A stretch of DNA of 64,000 bases from Microcaldota archaeon (GTDB lineage: Archaea > Micrarchaeota > Micrarchaeia > Micrarchaeales > Micrarchaeaceae): the NCBI GenBank assembly GCA_027339055.1, contig DAHWRK010000002.1, positions 19,263 through 83,262 of the forward strand. The letters are read 5' to 3'. Position numbers and translations under genes: made by a program. Shown one piece after another: positions 1 through 7,823 of the stretch. The stretch's first letter is position 1; every line of letters begins with the position of its first letter. The notes beneath the pieces were generated by a model. It did not search any database, had not been told where the DNA came from, and saw only the letters and a program-made list of their open reading frames with translations.

Positions 1-2
1 CT

Positions 3-77
3 TCGCTTAAGCTCACAAGGCTAGGCGCAGAAGTTAAAAGGTACGATACGCGTACCGTAAGGAAAAGCTTTGCATAG
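3..77 (+). CDS. C-terminal end of a truncated protein-coding gene
   Basis: The third forward frame is open from the window edge to a TAG at 75-77 and encodes 24 residues ending in VRKSFA. The composition (mixed charged and hydrophobic residues, LTRLGAEVKRYD) looks like a real protein C-terminus, and the other two forward frames close at once. The family cannot be told from so little. It could also be chance. Confidence 0.35.
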   Translation, partial: SLKLTRLGAEVKRYDTRTVRKSFA

Positions 78-292
78 GCAGTTGCAGGAAGGTTGAATTA
101 TAAAGCTTCAGCTGGGCCTTGTAAATTCATCCTGGCAGAATGTAAAGAAATCTAATTCGCTTAACCCATTATGCCATCCGTTGATTTCACCACTTTATCT
201 GCTCGTATTTTTATATCCTTAGTTTTGGATATTTGCTATGCTGACTACTGGTTTTGTTGCTTTTGCAATGGAATATAGACAGCTACAGTTGT
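78..292. other. Intergenic region, nothing firm
   Basis: This stretch lies between the truncated forward gene and the convergent transporter gene. It has a T/A-rich segment around 205-222 that could serve as a termination signal or a TATA element. A 35-codon open frame starting at 171 (MPSVDF...) is rich in Cys and aromatic residues and has no clear ribosome binding site, so it is not called. Confidence 0.4.
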
Positions 293-1171
293 TTAGAACA
301 AGGCCAGAAGAATAGCCGCTGCAACCATTATTCCGAACCCGGTCCACTGCAATGGCCTTAGCTTATCATGATAGAAAAGCCTGCCAAGCAGCGCTACGAA
401 TATAGGGCTTATTGCAATTATGCCTGCGCCTATTGCTACAAAACGGGTTGTGCTAACAAAACCGAAGGCGTCATTCCCCAATGCATCTACAATTCCTATT
501 AGTGCTGCAATGGATATCGGAATGTAAAGAGACCTCATGCCTGAGAAACGCTTTGTTGTTGGTGTATGCCTTACCATCTTTGAAGAGAGGGCAAAGAACA
601 CCACAACTGCCGCAGCTGCTACGATCCTGGCTATGAGCAGAGGTTCCGCAAAGCTTCCGGAAGTATGTATAACTTCTATCATCAGAACCCAGAAAAGGCC
701 CCATGACACGTTGGCCAGCACCGCATACAAAAGGTTCTTGTTGAACTTGAGATTTTCGCTCAGCATTACTACAACCGAGCCGCAGAATATGATTATTATA
801 AGAAGGAAGTTCACGATGCTTATGTGTTCGCCTAGGCCCAGTATCCCGAAAATTATTATTATGGCCGGAAGGATTTCGTTTATTACGAATGTGCTTGTTA
901 CGTTTTCTGTAGATACGGATTTGTATATCAGCATAAAGCCGGCACCCCAGAAAAGGCCTGCTATCGCCGAAAGCGCAATTCCAAAATATGTCATAGAAGA
1001 AGGATATAGCATTGCAACTATGGCAAAAGGCACCAGTCCCACTACAAGGATTATCGAAGTGGTTAGGCTTATGCCAAGCTTAGATACAGGCTTTTTGGAA
1101 AGTGCATCCTCGAAACCCCAAAGAAGCGACGCGGACAATGCAGCTATTATCACGTACTGCATTATATCCAT
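293..1171 (-). CDS. DMT-superfamily (EamA-like) membrane transporter
   Basis: Integral membrane protein of 292 residues with about ten hydrophobic helices in two similar halves, the layout of the EamA drug/metabolite transporter family. A Trp-Gly pair in TM1 (LLWGFEDAL) and its counterparts in later helices (LFWGAGF, VSWGLFW) fit the duplicated EamA fold. The substrate cannot be predicted. The ATG at 1171 is preferred because TM1 follows directly. An upstream start at 1213 would add 14 non-hydrophobic residues and nearly abut the tRNA. The gene follows tRNA-Ile on the same strand and may be read from the same promoter region. Confidence 0.8.
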   Translation of the reverse strand: MDIMQYVIIAALSASLLWGFEDALSKKPVSKLGISLTTSIILVVGLVPFAIVAMLYPSSMTYFGIALSAIAGLFWGAGFMLIYKSVSTENVTSTFVINEILPAIIIIFGILGLGEHISIVNFLLIIIIFCGSVVVMLSENLKFNKNLLYAVLANVSWGLFWVLMIEVIHTSGSFAEPLLIARIVAAAAVVVFFALSSKMVRHTPTTKRFSGMRSLYIPISIAALIGIVDALGNDAFGFVSTTRFVAIGAGIIAISPIFVALLGRLFYHDKLRPLQWTGFGIMVAAAILLALF

Positions 1172-1231
1172 TTTACCGCCGAAGCCAACACGCTGGAAAG
1201 AAACTTCGCTCAACAGCCATATGCAAGGGCA

Positions 1232-1306
1232 TGGGCCTGGTGAGATTTGAACTCACGACCTACGGCTTATAAGACCGCCGCTCTGACCAGGCTGAGCTAC
1301 AAGCCC
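1232..1306 (-). tRNA. tRNA-Ile(UAU)
   Basis: The 75-nt sequence folds as a full cloverleaf: acceptor GGGCTTG/CAGGCCC with discriminator A, D stem GCTC/GAGC, T arm GTGAG-TTCAAAT-CTCAC. The anticodon stem GCGGT/GCCGT encloses the loop CTTATAA, so positions 34-36 read UAU. The body matches archaeal tRNA-Ile(GAU) in the acceptor, D arm and the 3' side of the anticodon loop. No intron is present and CCA is not encoded. Most archaea read AUA with a CAU anticodon carrying agmatidine. A genuine UAU tRNA-Ile is known from Nanoarchaeum and Korarchaeum. Confidence 0.93.
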
Positions 1307-1364
1307 ATTGTTGCAGAAAGTTATGTTGAAAAGCATATTTATTACTTTTGAATGCACCGGCCAG

Positions 1365-4300
1365 TTACTGCATCGTCAGATTGTTGTGGACGTAGCTGGG
1401 CTTCTGCGGGATCGGAGGAAGTCCGCCAGTGTAATTAGTTATTTCCAGTATCCTTAGAGGATATGTTCCATTTATGAGGTTTTCGCCAGGCGTAGTTGTT
1501 GCATTTGGATATACCTGCTTGAACCCTGGCAGCGTGCCGAACATGAAGCCCTTGTAGAAATTGGATATGTAGAACGATGACGGAGCGTCAGTTATTGTGT
1601 CGTTTGGGCCGTTTGGCATATATACCATAAGGTACTGGACGAAGTCTATTCCGTCTATTCTAGTTACACCCAGATCATACGATAGAGGTATCATTGCGTT
1701 GAGCTTGGTGCCGTTGCTGTTGTAGAGCTGTATGTCGCCATTCTTCGTTGGTGACGTGCTGGCGCACACGGTAGTGTTTGAAAGCGCATCGCCTATCGCA
1801 GTGTATGCTTTTATGTAAAGGTTTGTGCTGTTCGAGATTGAGCAGTAGTAGTTTATGTTCTGCGACGTGCTTGAGCTTGGAGGCTCGAGAGCTGCAAGAG
1901 GCAGGAATGCATATTCAGGATCGTGGCTTACCTCGCAAGGGGAAGTGCCAAGGACGTAAGGCGTTGGCGTGCTCTGTGCTGCTCCCTGCGCTATGGCGTA
2001 CGCCCTTGAAGTCTCGTTTACATGAACACATGCCAGGAAGTCGAGAGCCTGCCATTTCTGTATTAATCCCTGGTCAAACACTATGTAGCGCGTCTGGTTT
2101 GTATTCATCATGTTCTGCAGCACTGCTGGTGTGTAATTGTCTTTCGGGCCCAATACGTAGCTTGCTGCGACAGCATAGTCTTCAGTAGGCACGGAATTGT
2201 CTCCGCGTATTACTGCATTGCTGTGCCCGAACCAGTTTATCCAGTCGCCGTAGTCCCACCATGCCAGAACGCGAGGTGCGTTGGGGCCAACGTTCGCACG
2301 CATCCATGCAGTAGCTGAAAGCCAGTAGCTCGGCACAACGTTGCAGAAGAGGTCGTATCCTATGCTTGACGTAGCAGCTATCGTACTGCAAGCAGTTGCA
2401 GGGTTTGAAGAGAATACCGAGCTAGAACTTAGCGCAGACACCACCGGGCTTATCTCTCCGAGCATCAGGCTGCCGTTGAGCAGCGTGCCTGCTACGAATA
2501 TTATCAGGAATATGCCAAAGACATACCATAGCTGCTTTTTGTACTCATCCATCTTGTGCATCAATATAAGCGCTATTATGAATATTAGAGCAAATATAGG
2601 AGATATGAAGAATATTCCAAGACTTATCGCCGCGGTTATGTAGAACTCTGCGTTCTTTACGGGCTTTGCATCAAACATGTCAGTATATCTTGTATTTGTA
2701 GCAAGCTCATAGATGAAGCCGCCTGCTACACCCATTATTATCGCCAATATTATGCCATAGAACGAGCCGAGTATTATGAGTATCGCGCCGAGGGCCACCA
2801 GTATGCCTATTATCGCAGCTTCGGCGTACTTGAGCTTGAACCCGTTCCTGAATAGGTATATGCCCTCTCCGAGCATTATACAGAACAGCATTATGTACAC
2901 TGTGCCAAAGTGGGGCAGATATTTCACTTCTGAGAAACCCGCGAACATCAGCGGAGTTGCTATCGAAAGGTAAAGTATTGACGTGTTGCTTTTTTTGTAG
3001 AATATGCTCAGGACTATCAGAACCATGGCCACTATGCTTATAACCCATATGAGAATGGGTATGCCTGCAATGTCCGCGCCTATGAACCCAAAGCCAGAAG
3101 CACCAAAGTTATACGTTGCCCCTGTCGGTATAAATTCTTCTACAGTCATGAACAGCGGAGTAGAGGGCGTTGTGAACCTCTTGCTGAGGTTTACATATGC
3201 GGTTATCGGCTTTCCGATAGGAGTAAAGGCTATTGCAATAAAAGCGATTATTATTATTAGGGCTATCCATTCCAAGTATGTCTTTATATTGACTTCCTTG
3301 AAAAGGATATTGCGCTTTGCCAGCATTTCAGGTATAAACTCTATTACCGCAACGAATATTAGCGCAAAGAGGGGTCCGCTAACAGTTATAGGTATGCCAA
3401 GAATTGAAGGAATCCTTCCTGACAGGGTTGCATGATACGGGTTGTACATTGCCAGGAATATGGCTATTACTATTATGACTATCGCATTCATTTGGTAGAA
3501 GTACTTGCTTGTCTTGTTCTGAAGCACGTTGACTATGCCCTGAACTATTATGTATATTGTTAGCACGCCTGCATCTACTGTATAATAGTGCGCGCCGAGG
3601 AATGTAGTTACGAATGCAAGACCTGCAAGTATGGCAAGGCGCTTGCTCTTCATGTCCTTAATCGCCAGCGCATACGCGGCGAAGAAGAAGAAAAGAGTGA
3701 ATATGCCCCACGGCTCCAGCAGCTGTTCGCCGGAAACGAAGGTAGTGTAGAGCACAGGCATTGTGGATGCAAGCGCTGCGCCTATGAGCGCTATCTTATT
3801 GCCGTATTCGTAATAAAGAAGTATAAATACCGAGAAAACCAGCAGTGCTGCCGTTATCGGCGGGTATATTCCCCCAACATAGCTCATCAGCGTAGTGGAG
3901 AACGTTGTGTACTTAGGCCCGAAGGCATTCGAAAGGTCATACCAATAGGCTTCCAGATACGGAACCACTGGCTGCATTCTCATGCTTGTGCCCTGCGGCA
4001 CTACCGGCCAGGCGCTTGGCGAGAGATAAATTTGATAGCCGAACGTGAGTATCGACTCCGCGGAAAGCATGTCGAAGTACGGATCAAACTCGAAGAACTT
4101 CGGAGTTATGCCAACGCTCATCATGCGCGTTCCAAAAACCAGAAGCATTAACAGGGCCAAAACCAGATAGGTCTTGTTTATCTGCATGCCGGATTTTGCC
4201 GCCACAGTCTTTGCTGCGTTGCTGGAAAGCTTGTTAAGCAGTATGCGCTCTTCCTGCTCGTGGTCCTTTATGAGCCTGTTTCTCTCGTCGGACTGGAGCG

Positions 4301-4823
4301 CGTTTATGCGTTGCTTATCCTGTTCTGACAGGTTTATGGCATTGAGCTCCCTGGTATGCCTTTCCGAAAGCACCTTCTCCTCTTCTATATGCTTTTCGAT
4401 TATTGATTTGGCCGCGTCGAAGGACCTGAGCTGATGCCTCAGTTCCGAGAGCTCCATTGCTTCTCGCTGTTTCATGATGTCGAGCTCTGCTTCCTCGGCC
4501 TTTGCCTCGCTCTTTCTTGATGCTGGATTTGATAAATTAAGCTTGAATACCCCCTGCCACAGGCACAGTATTATGCCGACTATGGACAGGACTAAAGCGT
4601 TTACCTCTACAAGGGCAAGCGAGAAAGCGAAGAAATGTACGTAATTCATTAGGTAGGACTCGAGCCAAGTGAGGGTCGGCACTGCAACGAGGCCGAATAT
4701 GAATCCGATTATGGAGATCTCGAAAAGCCCGAGCTTTGTCTTCTTTAGCAGGGCTAATGCGAAGAGCTCTCCCGGTATCGTAAGCGTCAAAAACGCTATT
4801 ATGCCAACAAGCAATATGTCCAT
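1365..4823 (-). CDS. aglB: AglB/STT3 oligosaccharyltransferase with N-terminal membrane and coiled-coil extension
   Basis: Catalytic subunit of N-glycosylation that moves a lipid-linked glycan onto Asn of extracytoplasmic sequons. The 1152 residues contain the DPYFD motif (residues 247-251), matching the metal-binding loop after TM1, about a dozen further TM helices, and the hallmark WWDYGD (855-860) in the soluble C-terminal domain. Unusual is the first ~215 residues: three hydrophobic helices (about 1-30, 35-58, 65-95) and then a highly charged coiled coil (about 104-205) before the expected first AglB helix (218-235). This part is not normal for AglB. The gene follows uS3 by 23 nt and probably shares the ribosomal-protein transcript. 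Confidence 0.95.
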   Translation of the reverse strand: MDILLVGIIAFLTLTIPGELFALALLKKTKLGLFEISIIGFIFGLVAVPTLTWLESYLMNYVHFFAFSLALVEVNALVLSIVGIILCLWQGVFKLNLSNPASRKSEAKAEEAELDIMKQREAMELSELRHQLRSFDAAKSIIEKHIEEEKVLSERHTRELNAINLSEQDKQRINALQSDERNRLIKDHEQEERILLNKLSSNAAKTVAAKSGMQINKTYLVLALLMLLVFGTRMMSVGITPKFFEFDPYFDMLSAESILTFGYQIYLSPSAWPVVPQGTSMRMQPVVPYLEAYWYDLSNAFGPKYTTFSTTLMSYVGGIYPPITAALLVFSVFILLYYEYGNKIALIGAALASTMPVLYTTFVSGEQLLEPWGIFTLFFFFAAYALAIKDMKSKRLAILAGLAFVTTFLGAHYYTVDAGVLTIYIIVQGIVNVLQNKTSKYFYQMNAIVIIVIAIFLAMYNPYHATLSGRIPSILGIPITVSGPLFALIFVAVIEFIPEMLAKRNILFKEVNIKTYLEWIALIIIIAFIAIAFTPIGKPITAYVNLSKRFTTPSTPLFMTVEEFIPTGATYNFGASGFGFIGADIAGIPILIWVISIVAMVLIVLSIFYKKSNTSILYLSIATPLMFAGFSEVKYLPHFGTVYIMLFCIMLGEGIYLFRNGFKLKYAEAAIIGILVALGAILIILGSFYGIILAIIMGVAGGFIYELATNTRYTDMFDAKPVKNAEFYITAAISLGIFFISPIFALIFIIALILMHKMDEYKKQLWYVFGIFLIIFVAGTLLNGSLMLGEISPVVSALSSSSVFSSNPATACSTIAATSSIGYDLFCNVVPSYWLSATAWMRANVGPNAPRVLAWWDYGDWINWFGHSNAVIRGDNSVPTEDYAVAASYVLGPKDNYTPAVLQNMMNTNQTRYIVFDQGLIQKWQALDFLACVHVNETSRAYAIAQGAAQSTPTPYVLGTSPCEVSHDPEYAFLPLAALEPPSSSTSQNINYYCSISNSTNLYIKAYTAIGDALSNTTVCASTSPTKNGDIQLYNSNGTKLNAMIPLSYDLGVTRIDGIDFVQYLMVYMPNGPNDTITDAPSSFYISNFYKGFMFGTLPGFKQVYPNATTTPGENLINGTYPLRILEITNYTGGLPPIPQKPSYVHNNLTMQ

Positions 4824-4846
4824 TTAAGCTACCGTAACTTCACAAT

Positions 4847-5470
4847 TCAGCTGTTAAGTATGGATTTTGGTATTTCTATCTTGCCAACCTGTCTGTCAGG
4901 AAATACAGTTCCCGGAGGCACTATCCTTACTCTTACGCCTATGGCGCCGTATTTAGGGTATGCGGTTGCATCGCCCACAAGCACAAGATTCGTGACGTCG
5001 CCGGCCTTTGGTATGTATCCGACGCTCTTTCTTACGGTTTTTGCCCTTGCGCCCTTTGCGGCCAGCTTGCCCCTTATTATTATCTCTGTGCCAAGAGCTC
5101 CGTTCTCCATTATGCTCTTCAGCGTGAACTGCATTATCTTCCTTGGGTTTATCGACCTTTCAAGCTTGAACGTTATGTCCTTTGCGACAAGCAGGGGCTC
5201 GAGCATCTTGTTCTGCACCTCTATCACGCTTATCTGCGGGTTGTTGACGTTGAAGTTCTTGTGTATCGATTCCGTAAGCTCGTTTATGCTCTTTCCCATC
5301 CTTCCTATGACCCTTCCCGGGTTCAGGACGTAAACGGTTATCCTTGTAAGCACTGGCGTCTTCTGTATCTCCACTCTCGAGAAGCCTGCCTTTGTCAGCT
5401 CCTTGCTCAGGAACTTTGAGATATTCATCTTTATTATTGCGTCGTCTATAAACTTCATTTCTATTGCCAT
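4847..5470 (-). CDS. rpsC: 30S ribosomal protein uS3
   Basis: Small-subunit protein at the mRNA entry. The N-terminal KH domain is recognisable by GRVIGRMGKSI (about residue 53-63), and the C-terminal domain has the IIIRGKL and PPGTVFPDRQ blocks of archaeal/eukaryotic uS3. Length (207 residues) is normal. The start is the ATG at 5470. A TTG one codon upstream (5473) would also work and lies 1 nt past the uL22 stop. It is the last ribosomal gene of the cluster here; archaea normally continue with uL29 and uS17, but aglB follows. Confidence 0.96.
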   Translation of the reverse strand: MAIEMKFIDDAIIKMNISKFLSKELTKAGFSRVEIQKTPVLTRITVYVLNPGRVIGRMGKSINELTESIHKNFNVNNPQISVIEVQNKMLEPLLVAKDITFKLERSINPRKIMQFTLKSIMENGALGTEIIIRGKLAAKGARAKTVRKSVGYIPKAGDVTNLVLVGDATAYPKYGAIGVRVRIVPPGTVFPDRQVGKIEIPKSILNS

Positions 5471-5474
5471 CAAA

Positions 5475-6098
5475 TCATACCTTTTGTGCTGCCACCTCGG
5501 CTTTCTGCTGGGGCTGCTGTTTTTCCTTTGCCGCCGGCTTTGGCTTTGGCGCAGTCTTTGGCGCTTGCTTCTTGGAAGCTTTCTTTGACAAAGCGCTGTT
5601 GAGGTTTAGCATCTTTGTTGCCTTTTCTCCCAGTTTTACGTCCTCCGGGGCTGCTATCCCTATTTCTACCTTTGCAAATTCGACATCAGAATGCCTCATC
5701 GCAGCAAAGCCGTAGCTGTCACTGTGGTAAAGCATTCCCTTTGATGGAGTCCTCCTGTATATCTGCGTTTTGTTTGCAGACGCATGCACTACGAAAAGGT
5801 TGTCTGTTTCTATGCCCTTGCTCTTGGCGTTGCTTATTGCCATTTCCAGGACCTTCTTCACCACTGCAGCGCATTTTACAGGGTATCTGCCCTTGCGACC
5901 TCCGAGCTCATGTCTCGAGCCCATGCCCTTGTTGTGGTTCCTGTATGGCACCGGGGCAGAGGCCTTTATTACCTTCTCAAGCGCCTCGGCAGCCTGTGCG
6001 GCGTTCTTGTACCTCACGTAGTCGCATATGGCTCCCAGGTCCTTGAAGCTGGCGTTTATGTCCTTTGCGCCGGCGAAGATTACCTTTCCCTTTTCCAT
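5475..6098 (-). CDS. rplV: 50S ribosomal protein uL22
   Basis: Large-subunit protein lining the exit tunnel. About 150 residues of uL22 domain (including EKVIKASAPVPYRNHNKG and a YRRTPSKG hairpin region) are followed by a roughly 40-residue tail rich in Lys, Pro, Ala and Gln. The tail is low complexity and makes the protein (207 residues) longer than a typical archaeal uL22. The ATG at 6098 is chosen. An upstream GTG at 6125 would add nine residues that do not look like the family. It lies between uS19 and uS3, the standard order. Confidence 0.94.
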   Translation of the reverse strand: MEKGKVIFAGAKDINASFKDLGAICDYVRYKNAAQAAEALEKVIKASAPVPYRNHNKGMGSRHELGGRKGRYPVKCAAVVKKVLEMAISNAKSKGIETDNLFVVHASANKTQIYRRTPSKGMLYHSDSYGFAAMRHSDVEFAKVEIGIAAPEDVKLGEKATKMLNLNSALSKKASKKQAPKTAPKPKPAAKEKQQPQQKAEVAAQKV

Positions 6099-6125
6099 GT
6101 TGAAAGAATAGTTCAAAAAAATCAC

Positions 6126-6518
6126 TTATTTCTGCGACAGGAACTTGCTTCCGCGCGTTGCCTTTATTCCAGGTGCAGAGTGCTGCACGCGCCTTGTCGA
6201 GTAGACGAATTCGCCGAGCCTGTGCCCGAGCATTGCCGGCTGAATCTCAACGTGCTGGTATTCCTTGCCGTTATAAATATCAAAAGAAAGGCCGATCCAG
6301 GACGGCATTATTAGGGCTTCCCTTGTCCTAGTCTTTATAGGGCTTGTGGATCCCGAAGCCTTGGTATGCTCTATCTTCTCGTTCAGCTCTCTCAGCTGAA
6401 GCGAGTTTCTCTTGAGCCAGCGCCTCTGCCTTGACTTTATCAGCTTCGAGTACTGTGCGGCATCTATGCCAGCTGCTTCCGCAGGGAGCATGCCCTTGAA
6501 TGCTATCCTTTCGACCAT
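6126..6518 (-). CDS. rpsS: 30S ribosomal protein uS19
   Basis: Head protein of the small subunit. The C-terminal half has the diagnostic block running from IYNGKEYQHVEI to MLGHRLGEFVYSTRR and the basic tail, and the archaeal N-terminal extension is present. At 130 residues the length is normal. The ATG is preceded by GGTTTTTTAA, a purine-T leader resembling that of other starts in this window. It is located between the small duplicated protein and uL22. Confidence 0.97.
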   Translation of the reverse strand: MVERIAFKGMLPAEAAGIDAAQYSKLIKSRQRRWLKRNSLQLRELNEKIEHTKASGSTSPIKTRTREALIMPSWIGLSFDIYNGKEYQHVEIQPAMLGHRLGEFVYSTRRVQHSAPGIKATRGSKFLSQK

Positions 6519-6549
6519 TTAAAAAACCTTCATCTATTTTTCTACGTTA

Positions 6550-6780
6550 TTATTTTGCAGCCTTCCTTCCGCGTGCCTGCTTTACCCTTGATACATAGCC
6601 GTTGCTGTCCACGAAGTAAAGGAAGCCCTTCTCTCTTTCTACTTTTTCGTTGCCTACCTTGGCCTTCCTTCCGGACTTGTTCGACCTAGTCGGATTCTGC
6701 CATACGTAGCCGTCCTTTCCGAGATAATACAGGTATCCCTCCTCTCTCTTTATTGCTTCTCTCGAAATTTTTTCTGCCAT
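6550..6780 (-). CDS. Small basic protein with two copies of a GY/F-L-Y motif, inside the ribosomal operon
   Basis: A 76-residue basic protein sits between uL2 and uS19, where archaea usually have no gene. It contains two similar units: GYLYYLGKDGYVW near residue 16 and GFLYFVDSNGYVS near residue 52, joined by a Lys/Arg-rich linker (SNKSGRKAKVGNEK). The repeat suggests a duplicated small beta fold. The ATG at 6780 is used; the longer reading from 6816 adds 12 residues. Its position and charge suggest an RNA- or ribosome-associated role, which is inference. I do not recognise a named family. Confidence 0.8.
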   Translation of the reverse strand: MAEKISREAIKREEGYLYYLGKDGYVWQNPTRSNKSGRKAKVGNEKVEREKGFLYFVDSNGYVSRVKQARGRKAAK

Positions 6781-6854
6781 GTCAACACCATTTAGTGTAT
6801 TTTTATTTGTAAGCAAAGCTTTTAAACCACATCTTTTGTTTTGCTTTTAGAGGT
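6781..6854 (-). promoter_or_regulatory. Possible internal promoter of the ribosomal operon
   Basis: The 74-nt gap between uL2 and the small duplicated protein is the largest within the ribosomal-protein cluster. Read on the minus strand it is A/T-rich, with TTTAAAAG and AAATAAAAATAC elements that could act as TATA boxes, and it ends in GGTGTTGAC just before the ATG. It may allow the distal genes to be transcribed separately. Confidence 0.35.
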
Positions 6855-7568
6855 TTACCTCTTTTTCCTGCCTACGCGGCGCGCCGCTATGTGGCCTACC
6901 TTCCTTCCTGGAGGTGCGTTCCTTGATGTCATGCTGCTCTTTCCCTTGTGGTGCTGCTTGCCTCCGAACGGGTGGTCCACGGGGTTCATCTTTACTCCAC
7001 GGTTCCTCGGCCACGTCCTGTTTAAAGTGTGATACATGTAATGGCTCTTGCCTGCCTTTACTATTGGCTGATCCTTTACTCCAGCGCCTGCTATCATGCC
7101 CAGCTGGGCCCTGCAGGCGCTGTCTAGAGTTACTGTCTGCTTTGAAGGCAGCTGGAGCGTAACATTACGCTCGGACTTCGCGATTATAACTGCGAACGAG
7201 CCGGCTGCCCTGACGAGCTTGCCTCCGTCGCCTTTAAGCACCTCTAGGTTGTATACGGGAACCCCCTCTGGGACGTCACCGAGCCTGACTATGCTTCCGA
7301 GAACGGGCTTGGCATCAGGTCCCATGTAAATCTTGTCCCCTATCTTTATGCCTTCTGGCGCTACGTAAAAACCCCTGTTGAAGTCCTCGTACACAACGCA
7401 CATAAGTGGCGCGCTGTGGCCGGTATGGTTGAATATGTCTATTACCTCTGCGCTCATGCTTACGTCAGGGGCCTTTTCATAAGCTACGCTTATGTCGAAT
7501 GTGTTGGGCAGCTTGGTGTATACGTTGGAACCCTTGCCCCTTCTCTGCTGTCTGAGTTTCTTTCCCAT
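6855..7568 (-). CDS. rplB: 50S ribosomal protein uL2
   Basis: Core large-subunit protein needed for subunit association and peptidyl transfer. The C-terminal block GVKMNPVDHPFGG with its His residue, then HHKGKSSMTSRNAPPGRKVG, is the uL2 signature. The 237-residue length is normal for archaea. The ATG at 7568 lies 3 nt after the uL23 stop. Confidence 0.98.
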   Translation of the reverse strand: MGKKLRQQRRGKGSNVYTKLPNTFDISVAYEKAPDVSMSAEVIDIFNHTGHSAPLMCVVYEDFNRGFYVAPEGIKIGDKIYMGPDAKPVLGSIVRLGDVPEGVPVYNLEVLKGDGGKLVRAAGSFAVIIAKSERNVTLQLPSKQTVTLDSACRAQLGMIAGAGVKDQPIVKAGKSHYMYHTLNRTWPRNRGVKMNPVDHPFGGKQHHKGKSSMTSRNAPPGRKVGHIAARRVGRKKR

Positions 7569-7571
7569 ATG

Positions 7572-7823
7572 TCACACCAGCTTAAGCTTCATTGCTATGT
7601 CGCCTGCGTTGCTTTCCTTCGAAAGCTTTATGTATGCCCTCTTCACGTTGTTGGGCATGTTGACAGTGCGCACTGCGCTTACCTTTGCGTTGAAAACGCC
7701 TTGAAATTCCTGCTTTATTTGAGCCTTCGTGGCCCTGGAGTCCACCACATATACTATGGTGTTTCCTTTGGTTATTAGGCCTACGGCCTTTTCAGTAGCA
7801 AGTGGATATTTAAGCACTGACAT
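7572..7823 (-). CDS. rplW: 50S ribosomal protein uL23
   Basis: Exit-tunnel protein that docks SRP and chaperones. The 83 residues begin MSVLKYPLATEKAVGL, the usual start of archaeal uL23, and continue with the VDSRATKAQIKQEFQ helix and an SAVRTVNMPNNVKRAYIKL strand region. The ATG at 7823 overlaps the end of uL4 by 14 nt. A start three codons earlier is possible. Confidence 0.96.
   Translation of the reverse strand: MSVLKYPLATEKAVGLITKGNTIVYVVDSRATKAQIKQEFQGVFNAKVSAVRTVNMPNNVKRAYIKLSKESNAGDIAMKLKLV

Noticed and set aside
537-1250. Long forward open frame opposite the DMT transporter
   Set aside because: Its protein has no family character, lies antisense to a clear membrane protein and covers part of the tRNA region. 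It is a composition shadow.
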